A DNA stretch of 64,000 nt from Streptomyces sp. NRRL F-6131 (GCA_000719695.1 JOHN01000018.1:60095-124094); one strand, 5' to 3'. Positions 33,094-42,204 are shown, numbered from the stretch's first letter. Translations and numbers: made by a program. Notes: generated by a model not told the origin, from the sequence alone.

Positions 33094-34872
33094 ATGCTGC
33101 TCAAAACCCTCCCCCTGGCCGATCCCGGCCGTCCGGAGCTCTCCTCCCCGCTCGCCTTCCTGCGCTGGCTCCAGCGCGGCCAGCGGCGCGGGCAGGTGCT
33201 CGCCACCTGCTGGTCGCTGCTGGAGATGGGCTGCCAGGCGGCCCTGCCGGTGCCGGTCGGCCTCGGCGTCCAGGCCGTCGTGGACGGCGACTCCGACGCC
33301 CTGTGGCGGGTCGGCGCGCTCGCCCTCGCGCTGGCCGCGGTCTCCGCGCTCGGCACCGTCCTGTTGCACCGTCAGGCCGTGTGGAACTGGATCCACGCGG
33401 CCACCCAGGTACGGCAGCTGGTGGCCCGTCAGGCCTCGCACCTCGGCTCCGGACTGTCCCGGCGGATCGCCACCGGCGAGATCGTCGCGGTCGGCAGCGG
33501 GGACGTCGAGAAGATCGGCTGGTACGTGGAGCTCGTCGCCCGGCTGCGCGGGGCGATCGTCGTCTGGCTGGCGGTGAGCGCCGCGGTGCTGGCCACCGAG
33601 CCGGTGCTCGGGCTGGCCGTGCTGCTCGGCGTGCCGGCGCTCGCCGCCTCGGTCTGGCCGCTGCTCGGACCGTTCGAACGCCGCTACACCGAGCAGCGCG
33701 CGCTCGGCGGCAAGGCCACCGAGCTGGCCGCCGACACGGTGGCCGGGCTCCGGGTGCTGCGCGGGATCGGCGGTGAGGAGCTCTTCCTCGACCGCTACCG
33801 GGCGGCCTCCCAGAAGGTCCGGACGGCGGCCGTCCGCTCGGCCCGGATCTGGTCCCTGATGCAGGCGCAGCAGGTGCTGCTGCCGGGACTGTTCGTGGTC
33901 GGCATCACCTGGTACGGTGCCCGGCTGGCGGCCGACGGGCGGCTCTCGGTCGGCACCCTGGTCGCGGTCTACGGCGCCACCGCCTTCCTCGCCGCGCCGC
34001 TGCGGATCCTCGGCGAGGCGGCGCACGCCTGGAGCGTCGCCCGGGTCTCGGCCGGGCGGGCCGTCCGGGTGCTCTCGCTCGCCCGCACCGAGGGCACCGG
34101 CACGGGCCGGCTCGCCGACCCGGCCCGCTCCGACCTGTACGACCCGGTCACCGGGCTGACCGCCCGGGCCGGCGAGCTGACCGCGGTGGTCTGCGGCGAC
34201 CCGGACCTCGCCGGCGCGCTGGCCGAGCGGCTCGGCGGGCACGTCCCGGTGGCCGAGGGCGGTCTGCCGGAGCCCTCCGTCCGGCTCGGCGGCACCGAGC
34301 TGGACACCGTCCCGCTGGCCGAGGCGCGGGCCGCCGTGCTGGTGCACGACAAGGAGCCGGTGCTGCTCTCCGGCACCCTGGCGGCGCTGTTCGACATCCC
34401 CGCCTCCGGCCGGGTCGACCCCGCCGCGGCGCTCGCCGCGGCCCGGGCGGAGGACGTGCTGGACGCCCTGGTGGACGGCACGGCGGGCCTGGTGGGGCGT
34501 GACGAGGTGATGCGGGCGGAGATCACCGAGCGGGGGCGCTCGCTGTCCGGCGGGCAGCGCCAGCGGCTGGCCCTGGCGCGTGCGCTGCTGGCCGACCCGC
34601 CGGTGCTGGTGCTGGACGAGCCGACCAGCGCGGTCGACGCGCACACCGAGTCCCGGATCGCCGCCGGGCTGCGGAAGAACCGCGAGGGGCGCACCACGGT
34701 GGTCCTCGCGACCAGTCCGCTGCTGCTCGACCAGGCGGACCGGGTGGTGCTGGTCCGGGACGGCCGGGCGGCCGCGGCCGGGTCGCACCGCGAGCTGATG
34801 CGGGACGAGCCGGCCTACCGCGCCGTGGTCACCCGCGAGGAGGAGCCGGCACCGGTGGGGGAGCGGTCGTGA
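33094..34872 (+). CDS. ABC exporter half-transporter with degenerate Walker A (subunit A)
   Basis: A 592-residue exporter half with an N-terminal six-helix transmembrane domain (about residues 30-310) and a C-terminal nucleotide-binding domain. The ATP-binding loop that should read GxxGxGK(S/T) is replaced by VVCGDPDLAGALAERL. The signature LSGGQRQR and Walker B VLVLDEPTSAVD are intact, and the switch His is Ser (ATSP). With subunit B it would give one complete and one dead ATP site, as in asymmetric heterodimeric exporters. ATG 33094 with GGAG upstream was preferred to the longer frame from 33037. The substrate is unknown. The coding sequence ends in a GTGA overlap with a small ORF. Confidence 0.88.
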   Translation: MLLKTLPLADPGRPELSSPLAFLRWLQRGQRRGQVLATCWSLLEMGCQAALPVPVGLGVQAVVDGDSDALWRVGALALALAAVSALGTVLLHRQAVWNWIHAATQVRQLVARQASHLGSGLSRRIATGEIVAVGSGDVEKIGWYVELVARLRGAIVVWLAVSAAVLATEPVLGLAVLLGVPALAASVWPLLGPFERRYTEQRALGGKATELAADTVAGLRVLRGIGGEELFLDRYRAASQKVRTAAVRSARIWSLMQAQQVLLPGLFVVGITWYGARLAADGRLSVGTLVAVYGATAFLAAPLRILGEAAHAWSVARVSAGRAVRVLSLARTEGTGTGRLADPARSDLYDPVTGLTARAGELTAVVCGDPDLAGALAERLGGHVPVAEGGLPEPSVRLGGTELDTVPLAEARAAVLVHDKEPVLLSGTLAALFDIPASGRVDPAAALAAARAEDVLDALVDGTAGLVGRDEVMRAEITERGRSLSGGQRQRLALARALLADPPVLVLDEPTSAVDAHTESRIAAGLRKNREGRTTVVLATSPLLLDQADRVVLVRDGRAAAAGSHRELMRDEPAYRAVVTREEEPAPVGERS

Positions 34873-35027
34873 GGGGCCGCCCGTCCGGCCGGAGCGGGAC
34901 CGGCCGGGGCCCTGCCCTGCCGACGCCCGAGCTGCCGACGCCTGCCCTGTCGACGGCTGCCCTGTCGACGCCCGAGCTGCCGAAGCACGACCGGGCGACG
35001 TACGACGAGTCGAGGAGTGACACATGA
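34869..35027 (+). CDS. Small coupled ORF between the two ABC half-transporter genes
   Basis: A 52-codon frame that starts at GTG within the stop of subunit A (GTGA) and stops within the ATG of subunit B (ATGA). GGGGGAG lies 5 nt before its start. The middle is five 15-bp repeat units that code for LPTPE, LPTPA, LSTAA, LSTPE and LPKHD pentapeptides. It may be a real small Pro-rich protein, or simply a device that carries ribosomes from gene A to gene B. The double overlap and frame-preserving repeats support translation; no homologue is known to me. Confidence 0.45.
   Translation: MRGRPSGRSGTGRGPALPTPELPTPALSTAALSTPELPKHDRATYDESRSDT
34917..34991. repeat. 15-bp tandem repeat between the ABC exporter genes
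   Basis: Five 15-bp units beginning at 34917, 34932, 34947, 34962 and 34977, consensus ctg(c/t)cgacgcc(c/t)g(a/c)(g/c). They lie in frame with the small ORF at 34869-35027. Confidence 0.85.
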
Positions 35028-36796
35028 AGCCCCCCGTCCACCAGGAGCAGGGGCCGGCCACCACGCTGCCGGTCGGCTCCCCGGCCGCCGTGCGCGGCTA
35101 CCTGCGGGTGCTGGCCCGGCGCCACCGCGGTGCCTTCTCGGCGGTGGTCGGCCTGCACACGGTGGCCACCGTGGCCGGACTGGTCGGGCCGTGGGTGCTC
35201 GGCACCCTCGTCGAGTCGCTGGCCACCGGCACCGCCGGGTCCACCATCACGGTCGCCGTGGCCTGGTACCTGCTCGCGCTGGCGGTGCAGTCCGCGTTCA
35301 CCTGGTGGTCGCGGCTGCGCGGCGCGGTGCTCGGCGAGCGGGTGCTGGCGGACCTCCGGGAGGACTTCCTGGTCCGCTCGGTGGCGCTGCCGACCGGCGT
35401 CCTGGAGCGGGCCGGGACGGGCGACCTCGTCTCCCGCGGCACCACCGACATCGACCGGCTGGACAAGTCGGTGCGCGAGGCGGTGCCGGAGCTGGCCGTG
35501 GCGATCGTCTCGCTGCTGCTGGTGTTCGGCGCGCTGCTGGTCACCTCGCCGCTGCTCGCGCTCACCGCGCTGTTCGGCCTGCCGCTGCTGCTGGTCTCCT
35601 CCCGGTGGTACTTCCGGCGTGCGCCGCAGTCCTACCGGAACGAGTCGGCCGGGTACGCGGCGGTGAACTCCGTGCTGGCCGAGACGGTGGACGCCGGGCG
35701 GACGGTCGAGGCGCTGCGGCTCGGCGAGGACCGGGTCCGGCTGACCGACCGCAAGCTGGCGGAGTGGATCGCCTGGGAGCGGTACACGCTCTGGCTGCGC
35801 TCGGCCTGGTTCCCGACCATCGACGCGGTGTACACCCTGGCGGTGCTCGGTCCGCTGGTGCTCGGCGGGCTGTTCGCCCTGCGCGGCTGGATCACGGTGG
35901 GCCAGCTGACCACCGGGGTGCTGTACGCCCAGGCGCTGGTGGCACCGGTCGACCTGATCCTGCGCTGGTACGACGAGCTGCAGATCGGTCAGGCCTCGCT
36001 GGCCCGGCTGGTCGGTGTGCACGAGGTGCCCGAGGCGGAGAGCGACGAGGAGGCCCGGCCGGACGGGCGGCGGGTCGAGGCGCGGGACGTGCGCTTCGGC
36101 TACCGGGAGGGCGCCGACGTGCTGCACGGCATCAGCCTGGACGTCGCGCCGGGCAGCCGGGTCGCACTGGTCGGCCCGTCCGGGGCCGGCAAGTCCACCC
36201 TGGGCCGGCTGCTGGCCGGGATCTACGCGCCGGGCCGGGGCAGTGTCACCCTCGGCGGGGCGGCGCTGTCCCGGATGCCGGCCGAGCGGGTGCGTTCCGA
36301 GGTGGCGCTGGTCAACCAGGAGCACCACGTCTTCGTGGGGACGCTCCGGGACAACCTGCGGCTGGCCGCGCCCGGGGCGGACGACGCCGAGCTGCGCGGG
36401 GCGCTGGACGCGGTGGACGCCGGGGAGTGGGTGGACGCGCTGCCGGCCGGGCTGGACACCGAGGTCGGCTCCGGCGGTGCCGCGCTGACCCCGCCGCAGG
36501 CCCAGCAGCTGGCGCTGGCCCGGCTGGTGCTGGCGGATCCGCACACCCTGGTGCTGGACGAGGCGACCTCGCTGCTGGACCCGCGGGCCGCCCGGCACCT
36601 GGAGCGTTCGCTCTCCCGGGTGCTGGAGGGCCGTACGGTGATCGCCATCGCGCACCGGCTGCACACCGCGCACGACGCGGACGTGATCGCGGTGGTCGAG
36701 GGCGGTCGGATCAGCGAGTACGGCAGTCACCCCGAGCTGGTGGCGGCGGGCGGCCCGTACGCGGCGCTGTGGCGCTCCTGGCGGGACGAACGCTGA
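35024..36796 (+). CDS. ABC exporter half-transporter with degenerate signature (subunit B)
   Basis: A 590-residue exporter half with six transmembrane helices (about residues 30-310) and a nucleotide-binding domain. Walker A is intact (GPSGAGKST), Walker B with catalytic Glu is intact (LVLDEATSLLD) and the switch His is present (AIAHRL). The ABC signature LSGGQ is replaced by LTPPQAQQ. It is therefore the mirror image of subunit A: together they form one consensus and one degenerate ATP site. ATG 35024 overlaps the stop of the small ORF. A long hairpin follows the gene. The cargo (lipid, drug or peptide) cannot be told. Confidence 0.88.
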   Translation: MKPPVHQEQGPATTLPVGSPAAVRGYLRVLARRHRGAFSAVVGLHTVATVAGLVGPWVLGTLVESLATGTAGSTITVAVAWYLLALAVQSAFTWWSRLRGAVLGERVLADLREDFLVRSVALPTGVLERAGTGDLVSRGTTDIDRLDKSVREAVPELAVAIVSLLLVFGALLVTSPLLALTALFGLPLLLVSSRWYFRRAPQSYRNESAGYAAVNSVLAETVDAGRTVEALRLGEDRVRLTDRKLAEWIAWERYTLWLRSAWFPTIDAVYTLAVLGPLVLGGLFALRGWITVGQLTTGVLYAQALVAPVDLILRWYDELQIGQASLARLVGVHEVPEAESDEEARPDGRRVEARDVRFGYREGADVLHGISLDVAPGSRVALVGPSGAGKSTLGRLLAGIYAPGRGSVTLGGAALSRMPAERVRSEVALVNQEHHVFVGTLRDNLRLAAPGADDAELRGALDAVDAGEWVDALPAGLDTEVGSGGAALTPPQAQQLALARLVLADPHTLVLDEATSLLDPRAARHLERSLSRVLEGRTVIAIAHRLHTAHDADVIAVVEGGRISEYGSHPELVAAGGPYAALWRSWRDER

Positions 36797-36847
36797 GGGC
36801 CGTGGTGCGGGGCGGAGGTGCGGGCCGCGGTACTGACGGAGGGTGAT

Positions 36848-36895
36848 GGGAGGTAAACCCGCGCGGGGAGGGGTTGCCCCGTGCGGGTTACTCCC
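36848..36895 (+). terminator. Terminator of the ABC exporter operon
   Basis: GGGAGgTAaACCCGCgCGGGG pairs with CCCCGtGCGGGTTACTCCC through a long stem with a mismatch and bulges and an 8-nt loop. It lies 52 bp after the stop at 36796 and 48 bp before the next start. Confidence 0.7.
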
Positions 36896-36942
36896 GGGCG
36901 CGTAGTCGGGCAAACCCTCCCATTCGCCCGCAGACTGCACGG

Positions 36943-37188
36943 GTGACCAAGATTTCGGACGGCTCCTCCGGTGCCAAGCGCAGTGAGATCGGCGGGATTC
37001 CCACCCGGTACATCGGGATCGGCGTCATCGTCGTCCTCGCGGTGTGGTTCCTGTTCGCCAACCTGGACAAGGTGAAGATCCAGTTCTGGGTGTTCACCGT
37101 GACCGCTCCGCTCTGGATCGCCCTGCTGGCCACCCTGCTCGCCGGTGGCGCGCTGGGCTGGCTGCTGAAGGGGCGGCGCGACCGGTGA
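36943..37188 (+). CDS. LapA-domain small membrane protein
   Basis: An 81-residue protein with two transmembrane helices (about residues 23-42 and 55-74) separated by NLDKVKIQFWVFTV, and a final KGRRDR. This is the pattern of the LapA/DUF1049 family (lipopolysaccharide assembly protein A domain), found in many bacteria without an outer membrane, where the role is unknown. GTG 36943 was chosen. The stop overlaps the gluA start (GTGA), so it is co-translated with the glutamate transporter, perhaps by accident of arrangement. Confidence 0.78.
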   Translation: MTKISDGSSGAKRSEIGGIPTRYIGIGVIVVLAVWFLFANLDKVKIQFWVFTVTAPLWIALLATLLAGGALGWLLKGRRDR

Positions 37189-38012
37189 GCGCCGCCGAGC
37201 CGCCGTCCCCGCCCGAGCCGCCCCCGGGCACCGGACCCGTCGCCGGCGCCGCCGGCTCCAGTGGCGTCGGCGGCTTCACCCCGCTGATCGAACTGCGCGG
37301 CGTCAACAAGCACTTCGGGGCGCTGCACGTCCTCCAGGACGTCGAGCTGACCGTCGGCCGGGGCGAGGTCGTGGTGGTGATCGGCCCGTCCGGCTCCGGG
37401 AAGTCCACGCTCTGCCGGGCCGTCAACCGGCTGGAGCCGATCGAGTCGGGCACCATCCTGATCGACGGCCGGCCGCTGCCCGCCGAGGGCAAGGGGCTGG
37501 CGCGGCTGCGGGCCGAGGTCGGGATGGTGTTCCAGTCCTTCAACCTGTTCGCGCACAAGACCGTGCTCCAGAACGTCTCGCTGGCGCAGATCAAGGTGCG
37601 CGGGCGGGCCAGGGCCGAGGCGGACGCGAAGTCCCGGGCGCTGCTGGAGCGGGTCGGGCTGGCCGAGCAGGCGGACAAGTACCCGGCCCAGCTCTCCGGG
37701 GGCCAGCAGCAGCGGGTGGCGATCGCCCGGGCACTGGCGATGGACCCCAAGGCGCTGCTCTTCGACGAGCCGACCTCGGCGCTCGACCCGGAGATGATCA
37801 ACGAGGTGCTGGACGTGATGCGCCAGCTGGCGCACGAGGGCATGACCATGATCGTGGTGACCCACGAGATGGGCTTCGCCCGGGCCTCCGCCAACCGGGT
37901 GGTCTTCATGGCCGACGGCCGGATCGTCGAGGACCGCGCGCCGGAGGAGTTCTTCAGCGCCCCGGAGAGCGAGCGCGCCCGGGACTTCCTCTCCAAGATC
38001 CTGAAGCACTGA
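37185..38012 (+). CDS. gluA: Glutamate-type amino acid ABC importer, ATPase
   Basis: A 275-residue ATPase of the polar amino acid uptake family that energises the GluC/GluD permeases. Walker A is GPSGSGKST, Q-loop MVFQSFNLF, signature LSGGQQQR, Walker B ALLFDEPTSALD and switch VTHEM. The first 30 residues are a Pro/Gly-rich extension not usual in the family. GTG 37185 overlaps the LapA-like gene. The gene order ATPase, binding protein, two permeases is that of gluABCD of actinobacteria. The substrate, glutamate or a related polar amino acid, is by analogy. Confidence 0.9.
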   Translation: MSAAEPPSPPEPPPGTGPVAGAAGSSGVGGFTPLIELRGVNKHFGALHVLQDVELTVGRGEVVVVIGPSGSGKSTLCRAVNRLEPIESGTILIDGRPLPAEGKGLARLRAEVGMVFQSFNLFAHKTVLQNVSLAQIKVRGRARAEADAKSRALLERVGLAEQADKYPAQLSGGQQQRVAIARALAMDPKALLFDEPTSALDPEMINEVLDVMRQLAHEGMTMIVVTHEMGFARASANRVVFMADGRIVEDRAPEEFFSAPESERARDFLSKILKH

Positions 38013-38022
38013 GGCCCGGCCC

Positions 38023-38910
38023 GTGAAGAAGATCGTGACCCTCGCGGCCGCGGCCCTGCTGCTGGCCGGCTGCGGCAAGCCCGGCACCCCGCCGCCCAAG
38101 GGCCCGCAGCCCAGCGCGCTGCCCAGCTACCAGGTGGTGACCGGGAACCCGGTCACCGGATCGTCGACCCTGGACGCGGCCCGCGCCCGCGGGCACCTGG
38201 TGGTCGGCGCCAAGGAGGACCAGCCGTACCTCGGCCAGAAGAACCCCGCGACCGGGGTGTACTCCGGCTTCGACATCGAGATCGCCAAGATGGTCGCCGC
38301 CGACCTCGGCTTCGGCCCGGACCGGATCGAGTTCCGGACCATCGCCTCGGCCAACCGCGAGACCGCGCTGCAGAACGGCCAGGTCGACTACTACGTCGGC
38401 ACCTACACCATCAACGACAACCGCAAGAAGCTGGTCGGCTTCGCCGGGCCGTACTACCTGGCCGGGCAGTCGCTGCTGGTGCGCAAGAACAACAAGGACA
38501 TCAACGGGCCGCAGGACCTGGACGGCAAGAAGGTCTGCTCGGCGGCCGGCTCCACCCCGTACCAGCGGATCCAGAAGCAGTACCCGAAGGCGAAGCTGAT
38601 CGGCTACGACACCTACTCGGCCTGCGTGGACAACCTGATCACCTCCCAGGTGGACGCCGTCACCACGGACAACACCATCCTCATGGGCTACGCGGCCAAG
38701 GTGCCGGACGAGCTCAAGGTGGTCGGGCCGCTGTTCTCCGAGGAGCCGTACGGGATCGGCACGCCCAAGAACGACACCGTGCTGCGCGGCGCGCTCAACG
38801 ACGCGCTGGCGCACCACGAGGAGAACGGCGACTGGAAGAAGGCGTACGACGCGACCCTCGGCCTGTCCGGGATCCCCGCGCCCACCCCGCCGCCGATCGA
38901 CCGGTACTGA
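38023..38910 (+). CDS. gluB: Glutamate-type substrate-binding lipoprotein
   Basis: A 295-residue extracellular solute-binding protein (family 3). It begins MKKIVTLAAAALLLAGC, a lipoprotein signal peptide with lipobox Cys17, so the mature protein is anchored to the outer face of the membrane. GVYSGFDIEIAKMVAADLGF and NNRKKLVGFAGPYYLAGQSL are typical of polar amino acid binding proteins. GTG 38023 lies 10 bp after gluA. It should deliver substrate to GluC/GluD. Confidence 0.92.
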   Translation: MKKIVTLAAAALLLAGCGKPGTPPPKGPQPSALPSYQVVTGNPVTGSSTLDAARARGHLVVGAKEDQPYLGQKNPATGVYSGFDIEIAKMVAADLGFGPDRIEFRTIASANRETALQNGQVDYYVGTYTINDNRKKLVGFAGPYYLAGQSLLVRKNNKDINGPQDLDGKKVCSAAGSTPYQRIQKQYPKAKLIGYDTYSACVDNLITSQVDAVTTDNTILMGYAAKVPDELKVVGPLFSEEPYGIGTPKNDTVLRGALNDALAHHEENGDWKKAYDATLGLSGIPAPTPPPIDRY

Positions 38911-38925
38911 GGGAGGGCCGGCCCT

Positions 38926-39570
38926 GTGAAAACGCTGACCGACAACTGGTCGACCTACTGGGAGGGCTTCCTCGGAACCCTCTGGCTGTTCCTGGTGAGC
39001 GCCGCCCTGTCGCTGGTGCTCGGGGTGCTGATCGCGAGCTTCCGGGTCTCTCCGGTGAAGCCGCTGCGGGTGTTCGGCACCACCTGGGTGACGCTGCTGC
39101 GCAACACCCCGCTGACCCTGCTGTTCTTCATCGTCGTGCTGGGCCTGCCGCGGTTCGACATCACCCTGCCGTTCTTCACCTTCGCGGTGCTCGCGCTCGG
39201 CTGCTACACCTCGGCGTTCGTCTGCGAGGCGATGCGGTCGGGCGTCAACACCGTGCCGGTCGGCCAGGGCGAGGCGGCGCGCAGCCTGGGCATGACCTTC
39301 GGTCAGACGATGAGCGTGGTGGTGCTGCCGCAGGCGTACCGGTCGGTGGTGGCGCCGATCGGCAGTGTGATGATCGCGCTGGCGAAGAACACCGCCATCG
39401 CCGGCTCCTTCAGCGTCACCGAACTGCTCGGGACCTACCGGACCATCAACGAGCTCGGCTACAGCATCGTCTGGACCTTCGTCTGGATCGCCGTCGGCTA
39501 CCTGATCATCACCCTCGCCGTCAGCGCCGTCTTCAACCTGCTGGAACGACGACTGGCGGTGTCGCGATGA
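38926..39570 (+). CDS. gluC: Glutamate-type ABC importer permease 1
   Basis: A 214-residue inner-membrane permease with about five helices and the EAA loop GEAARSLGMTFGQTMSVVVLPQA that contacts the ATPase. The N-terminal WEGFLGTLWLFLVSAALSLV is the usual start of HisM/GlnP-type subunits. GGAGGG lies 9 nt before the start. Its end overlaps gluD by ATGA. Confidence 0.92.
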   Translation: MKTLTDNWSTYWEGFLGTLWLFLVSAALSLVLGVLIASFRVSPVKPLRVFGTTWVTLLRNTPLTLLFFIVVLGLPRFDITLPFFTFAVLALGCYTSAFVCEAMRSGVNTVPVGQGEAARSLGMTFGQTMSVVVLPQAYRSVVAPIGSVMIALAKNTAIAGSFSVTELLGTYRTINELGYSIVWTFVWIAVGYLIITLAVSAVFNLLERRLAVSR

Positions 39571-40436
39571 CGGTGGAATCCTCGGCGCTCTACGACGTTC
39601 CCGGCCCCAAGGCGCTCGCCCGGCACCGGCTGTACGGCACGATCGCGCTGCTGGCGATCGCCGCGCTGCTCGGCTGGATCGTCTACATGCTCTTCCACAC
39701 CCAGCAGTTCACCGAGTCCAAGTGGATGGCCTTCGAGTACAAGGGCGTCCAGGAGCTGTTGCTGCGCGGGCTCGGCAACACCCTCAAGGCCTTCGGCTGG
39801 ACGGTGCTCTTCGCCCTGCCGTTCGGCGCGCTGTTCGCCGCCGGGCGGCTCTCCGACCACCGGGTGGTGCGCTGGCTGTCCACCCTGGTGGTGGAGTTCT
39901 TCCGGGCCATGCCGCTGCTGGTGATGATCTTCTTCATCTTCGTCGCGCTCAAGGTCGCCCCGCTGTGGGCGCTGGTGGCCGGGCTGGTGCTCTACAACGG
40001 CTCGGTGCTCGCCGAGGTGTTCCGGGCCGGTGTGCTGGCGGTGCCCAAGGGGCAGAAGGAGGCGGCCTTCGCCCTCGGCATGCGCAAGACCCAGGTCATG
40101 GCGTACGTCCTGGTGCCGCAGGCCAACCGGGCGATGCTGCCGGCCATCATCAGCCAGCTGGTGGTGGCGCTCAAGGACACCTCGCTGGGCTTCCTGATCA
40201 CTTACGAGGAGTTCCTGCACGCGGGCAAGCTGATCGCCACCAACCTGGACTACGACCTGCCGTTCATCCCGGTGGTGATGGTGATCGCGCCGATCTACAT
40301 CGGCATGTGTCTGCTGCTCTCCTGGTTCGCCCGCTGGGTCGAGCGGCGCAGCCGGCGCAGCCCGAGCGTGCGGGGCGGGGCTCCGGTGGCCAGTGCCGAG
40401 GTGTCGATGGGACTGCCGCCGGCCGCGCAGCAGTGA
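39567..40436 (+). CDS. gluD: Glutamate-type ABC importer permease 2
   Basis: A 289-residue permease with an N-terminal helix before the standard five-helix domain, longer than gluC as is usual for gluD. The EAA loop is QKEAAFALGMRKTQVMAYVLVPQA. ATG 39567 overlaps the gluC stop. The C-terminal 35 residues are hydrophilic. It is the last gene of the LapA-gluABCD unit; a LysR regulator follows after 149 bp. Confidence 0.92.
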   Translation: MTVESSALYDVPGPKALARHRLYGTIALLAIAALLGWIVYMLFHTQQFTESKWMAFEYKGVQELLLRGLGNTLKAFGWTVLFALPFGALFAAGRLSDHRVVRWLSTLVVEFFRAMPLLVMIFFIFVALKVAPLWALVAGLVLYNGSVLAEVFRAGVLAVPKGQKEAAFALGMRKTQVMAYVLVPQANRAMLPAIISQLVVALKDTSLGFLITYEEFLHAGKLIATNLDYDLPFIPVVMVIAPIYIGMCLLLSWFARWVERRSRRSPSVRGGAPVASAEVSMGLPPAAQQ

Positions 40437-40585
40437 CCGGACCCGGGAGCCCGACCGGGGTCGGCGGGGTCGCCAGGGGCGTCCGGTACGCCGGTGAACC
40501 ATAGGTGCGAACGAGGACCGGCTCGACACCTCCAAACTCTGCTTATGATTGCCGGGCAGTGGACGGCGGCCGGGCGGAGGGACAC

Positions 40586-41500
40586 GTGGAGCCGGTATTC
40601 GACTCGCGGCACATCCGGACCTTCCACGAGGTCGTCCGGGCCGGCTCCTACTCGGCGGCCGCCCGTGAACTCGGCTACACCCAGCCCGCCATCACCCAGC
40701 AGATGAAGGCCCTGGAGCGCACCGTCGGCCTGCCGCTGTTCACCCGGGCCGGGCGCGGGCTGCGGCTCACCGAGGCCGGCGAGGCGCTCTCCCGGCACGC
40801 CGAGCAGATCCTCGGCAGCCTCTCCGCCGCCCAGCAGCAGCTCGCCGCGCTGGCCCGGCTGCGCGCCGGACGCGTCCGGGTCTGCGCCTTCCCCAGCGCC
40901 AACGCCACCCTGATACCGGAGACGATGGCCCGGCTGCTCGCCGAGCACCCCGGCGTCCGGGTCGAACTCCTGGAGGCCGAGCCGCCGGACTCCGTGCAGC
41001 GGCTGCTGCGCGGCGAGTGCGACATCGCGCTGGCCTTCCGCTATCCCGGCGCGCCCGCCGAGGTGCCGCCGGAGCTGGACGAGATCCCGCTGATGGAGGA
41101 CCTGCTGACGGTGCTGCTGCCGGTCGGGCACCCGCTCGGCCGCCGGCACGCCGTCCGGCTGGCCGACCTCGACGGCGAGCGGTGGATCGCCGGCTGCCCG
41201 CGCTGCCGGGCCAACCTGCTGCACGTCTGCGCGGAGGAGGGCTTCGCGCCGGACATCGTGTTCTCCACCGACGACAACCTCGCCGTGCAGAGCCTGGTCG
41301 CGGCCGGGGTCGGGATAGCGCTGATGCCCGCGCTGGTGCTCTCCTTCATGTGCCACCGCAAGGTCACCGGCCGGGCCGTGGAGCCGCACCTGCGGCGCCA
41401 GGTCAGCGCGTACGTGCTCCGCGAGCACCGGAGGATCCCGGCCACCGCCCTGGTCCTGGACCACCTGCGGCAGGCCGCCGCCGCCCGCGTCGGGTGCTGA
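40586..41500 (+). CDS. LysR-family transcriptional regulator
   Basis: A 304-residue regulator. The N-terminal helix-turn-helix is RHIRTFHEVVRAGSYSAAARELGYTQPAITQQMKALE, of which AARELGYTQPAITQQ is the core. The effector domain (about residues 90-295) contains a CPRC segment and a second Cys nearby. GTG 40586 has GGAGGG 5 nt upstream. It precedes, in the same direction, a cysteine-dioxygenase-type gene and a YeiH-type gene. In E. coli and Salmonella, YeiH is controlled by the sulfite-sensing LysR protein YeiE, so a sulfur-related signal is a reasonable inference. Control of gluABCD upstream is an alternative. Confidence 0.88.
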   Translation: MEPVFDSRHIRTFHEVVRAGSYSAAARELGYTQPAITQQMKALERTVGLPLFTRAGRGLRLTEAGEALSRHAEQILGSLSAAQQQLAALARLRAGRVRVCAFPSANATLIPETMARLLAEHPGVRVELLEAEPPDSVQRLLRGECDIALAFRYPGAPAEVPPELDEIPLMEDLLTVLLPVGHPLGRRHAVRLADLDGERWIAGCPRCRANLLHVCAEEGFAPDIVFSTDDNLAVQSLVAAGVGIALMPALVLSFMCHRKVTGRAVEPHLRRQVSAYVLREHRRIPATALVLDHLRQAAAARVGC

Positions 41501-41630
41501 CCCCGGACCGTCGGTCGGTCCGGCACCGGGCCGTCGGGTAGCGCCCCGCTCTGATTCATAAGCGGTGGTTGGGGGAGAGTGAAAGAACCCTCCTTGGACG
41601 TGATAGGTCGCGCGGGGCGACCCTACAGCC

Positions 41631-42197
41631 ATGACAACGTCAGCCACGGTCGGCAGCGGCCGGCTCACCGAGCGCATGACCGCCCTCGTCGGCGAGATCC
41701 GCGCGGTCGTGGACCGCGGCCTGCCGCCGGAACTCACCGCCTACCTGGTCGGCGAGCGCCTCGCCCCGCACCTCGGCGACGGTGAGCTGCTCACCGCCGA
41801 GCAGTGCGAGGGCGACGCGGACCGCTACCGCCAGCACGTCCTGCACGCCGAGGACGACGGCTCCTTCTCGGTGGTCGCCCTGGTCTGGCTGCCCGGTCAG
41901 CGGACGCCGATCCACGACCACGTCTCCTGGTGCGTGGCCGGCGTCCACCAGGGCCAGGAGAGCGAGACCCGCTACCGGCTGGTCTCCGACGGGCCCACCG
42001 CCCACCTGGTCGAGACCGAGCACGTGGTCGGCCCGGCCGGCACCGTCGCCGCGTTCGCCCCGCCCGGTGACATCCACCTGGTCCGCAACGCCTGCGGCTC
42101 CACCGCCATCTCCATCCACGTGTACGGCGCCGACGTCTCCCGGCTCGGCACCAGCATCCGGCGCGTCTACCGGCTGCCGGCCGGCGAACAGCGGTGA
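41631..42197 (+). CDS. Cysteine dioxygenase family protein
   Basis: A 188-residue cupin. Iron ligands His95 and His97 stand in IHDHVSW, and the third His in DIHLVRNA (about residue 144). This is the pattern of bacterial thiol dioxygenases (cysteine or 3-mercaptopropionate dioxygenase), which oxidise the thiol to sulfinate with O2. Next to a YeiH-type exporter and a LysR gene it probably takes part in cysteine breakdown that ends in sulfite. ATG 41631 starts right after a 130-bp leader. Confidence 0.85.
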   Translation: MTTSATVGSGRLTERMTALVGEIRAVVDRGLPPELTAYLVGERLAPHLGDGELLTAEQCEGDADRYRQHVLHAEDDGSFSVVALVWLPGQRTPIHDHVSWCVAGVHQGQESETRYRLVSDGPTAHLVETEHVVGPAGTVAAFAPPGDIHLVRNACGSTAISIHVYGADVSRLGTSIRRVYRLPAGEQR

Positions 42198-42204
42198 GCC
42201 CCGC

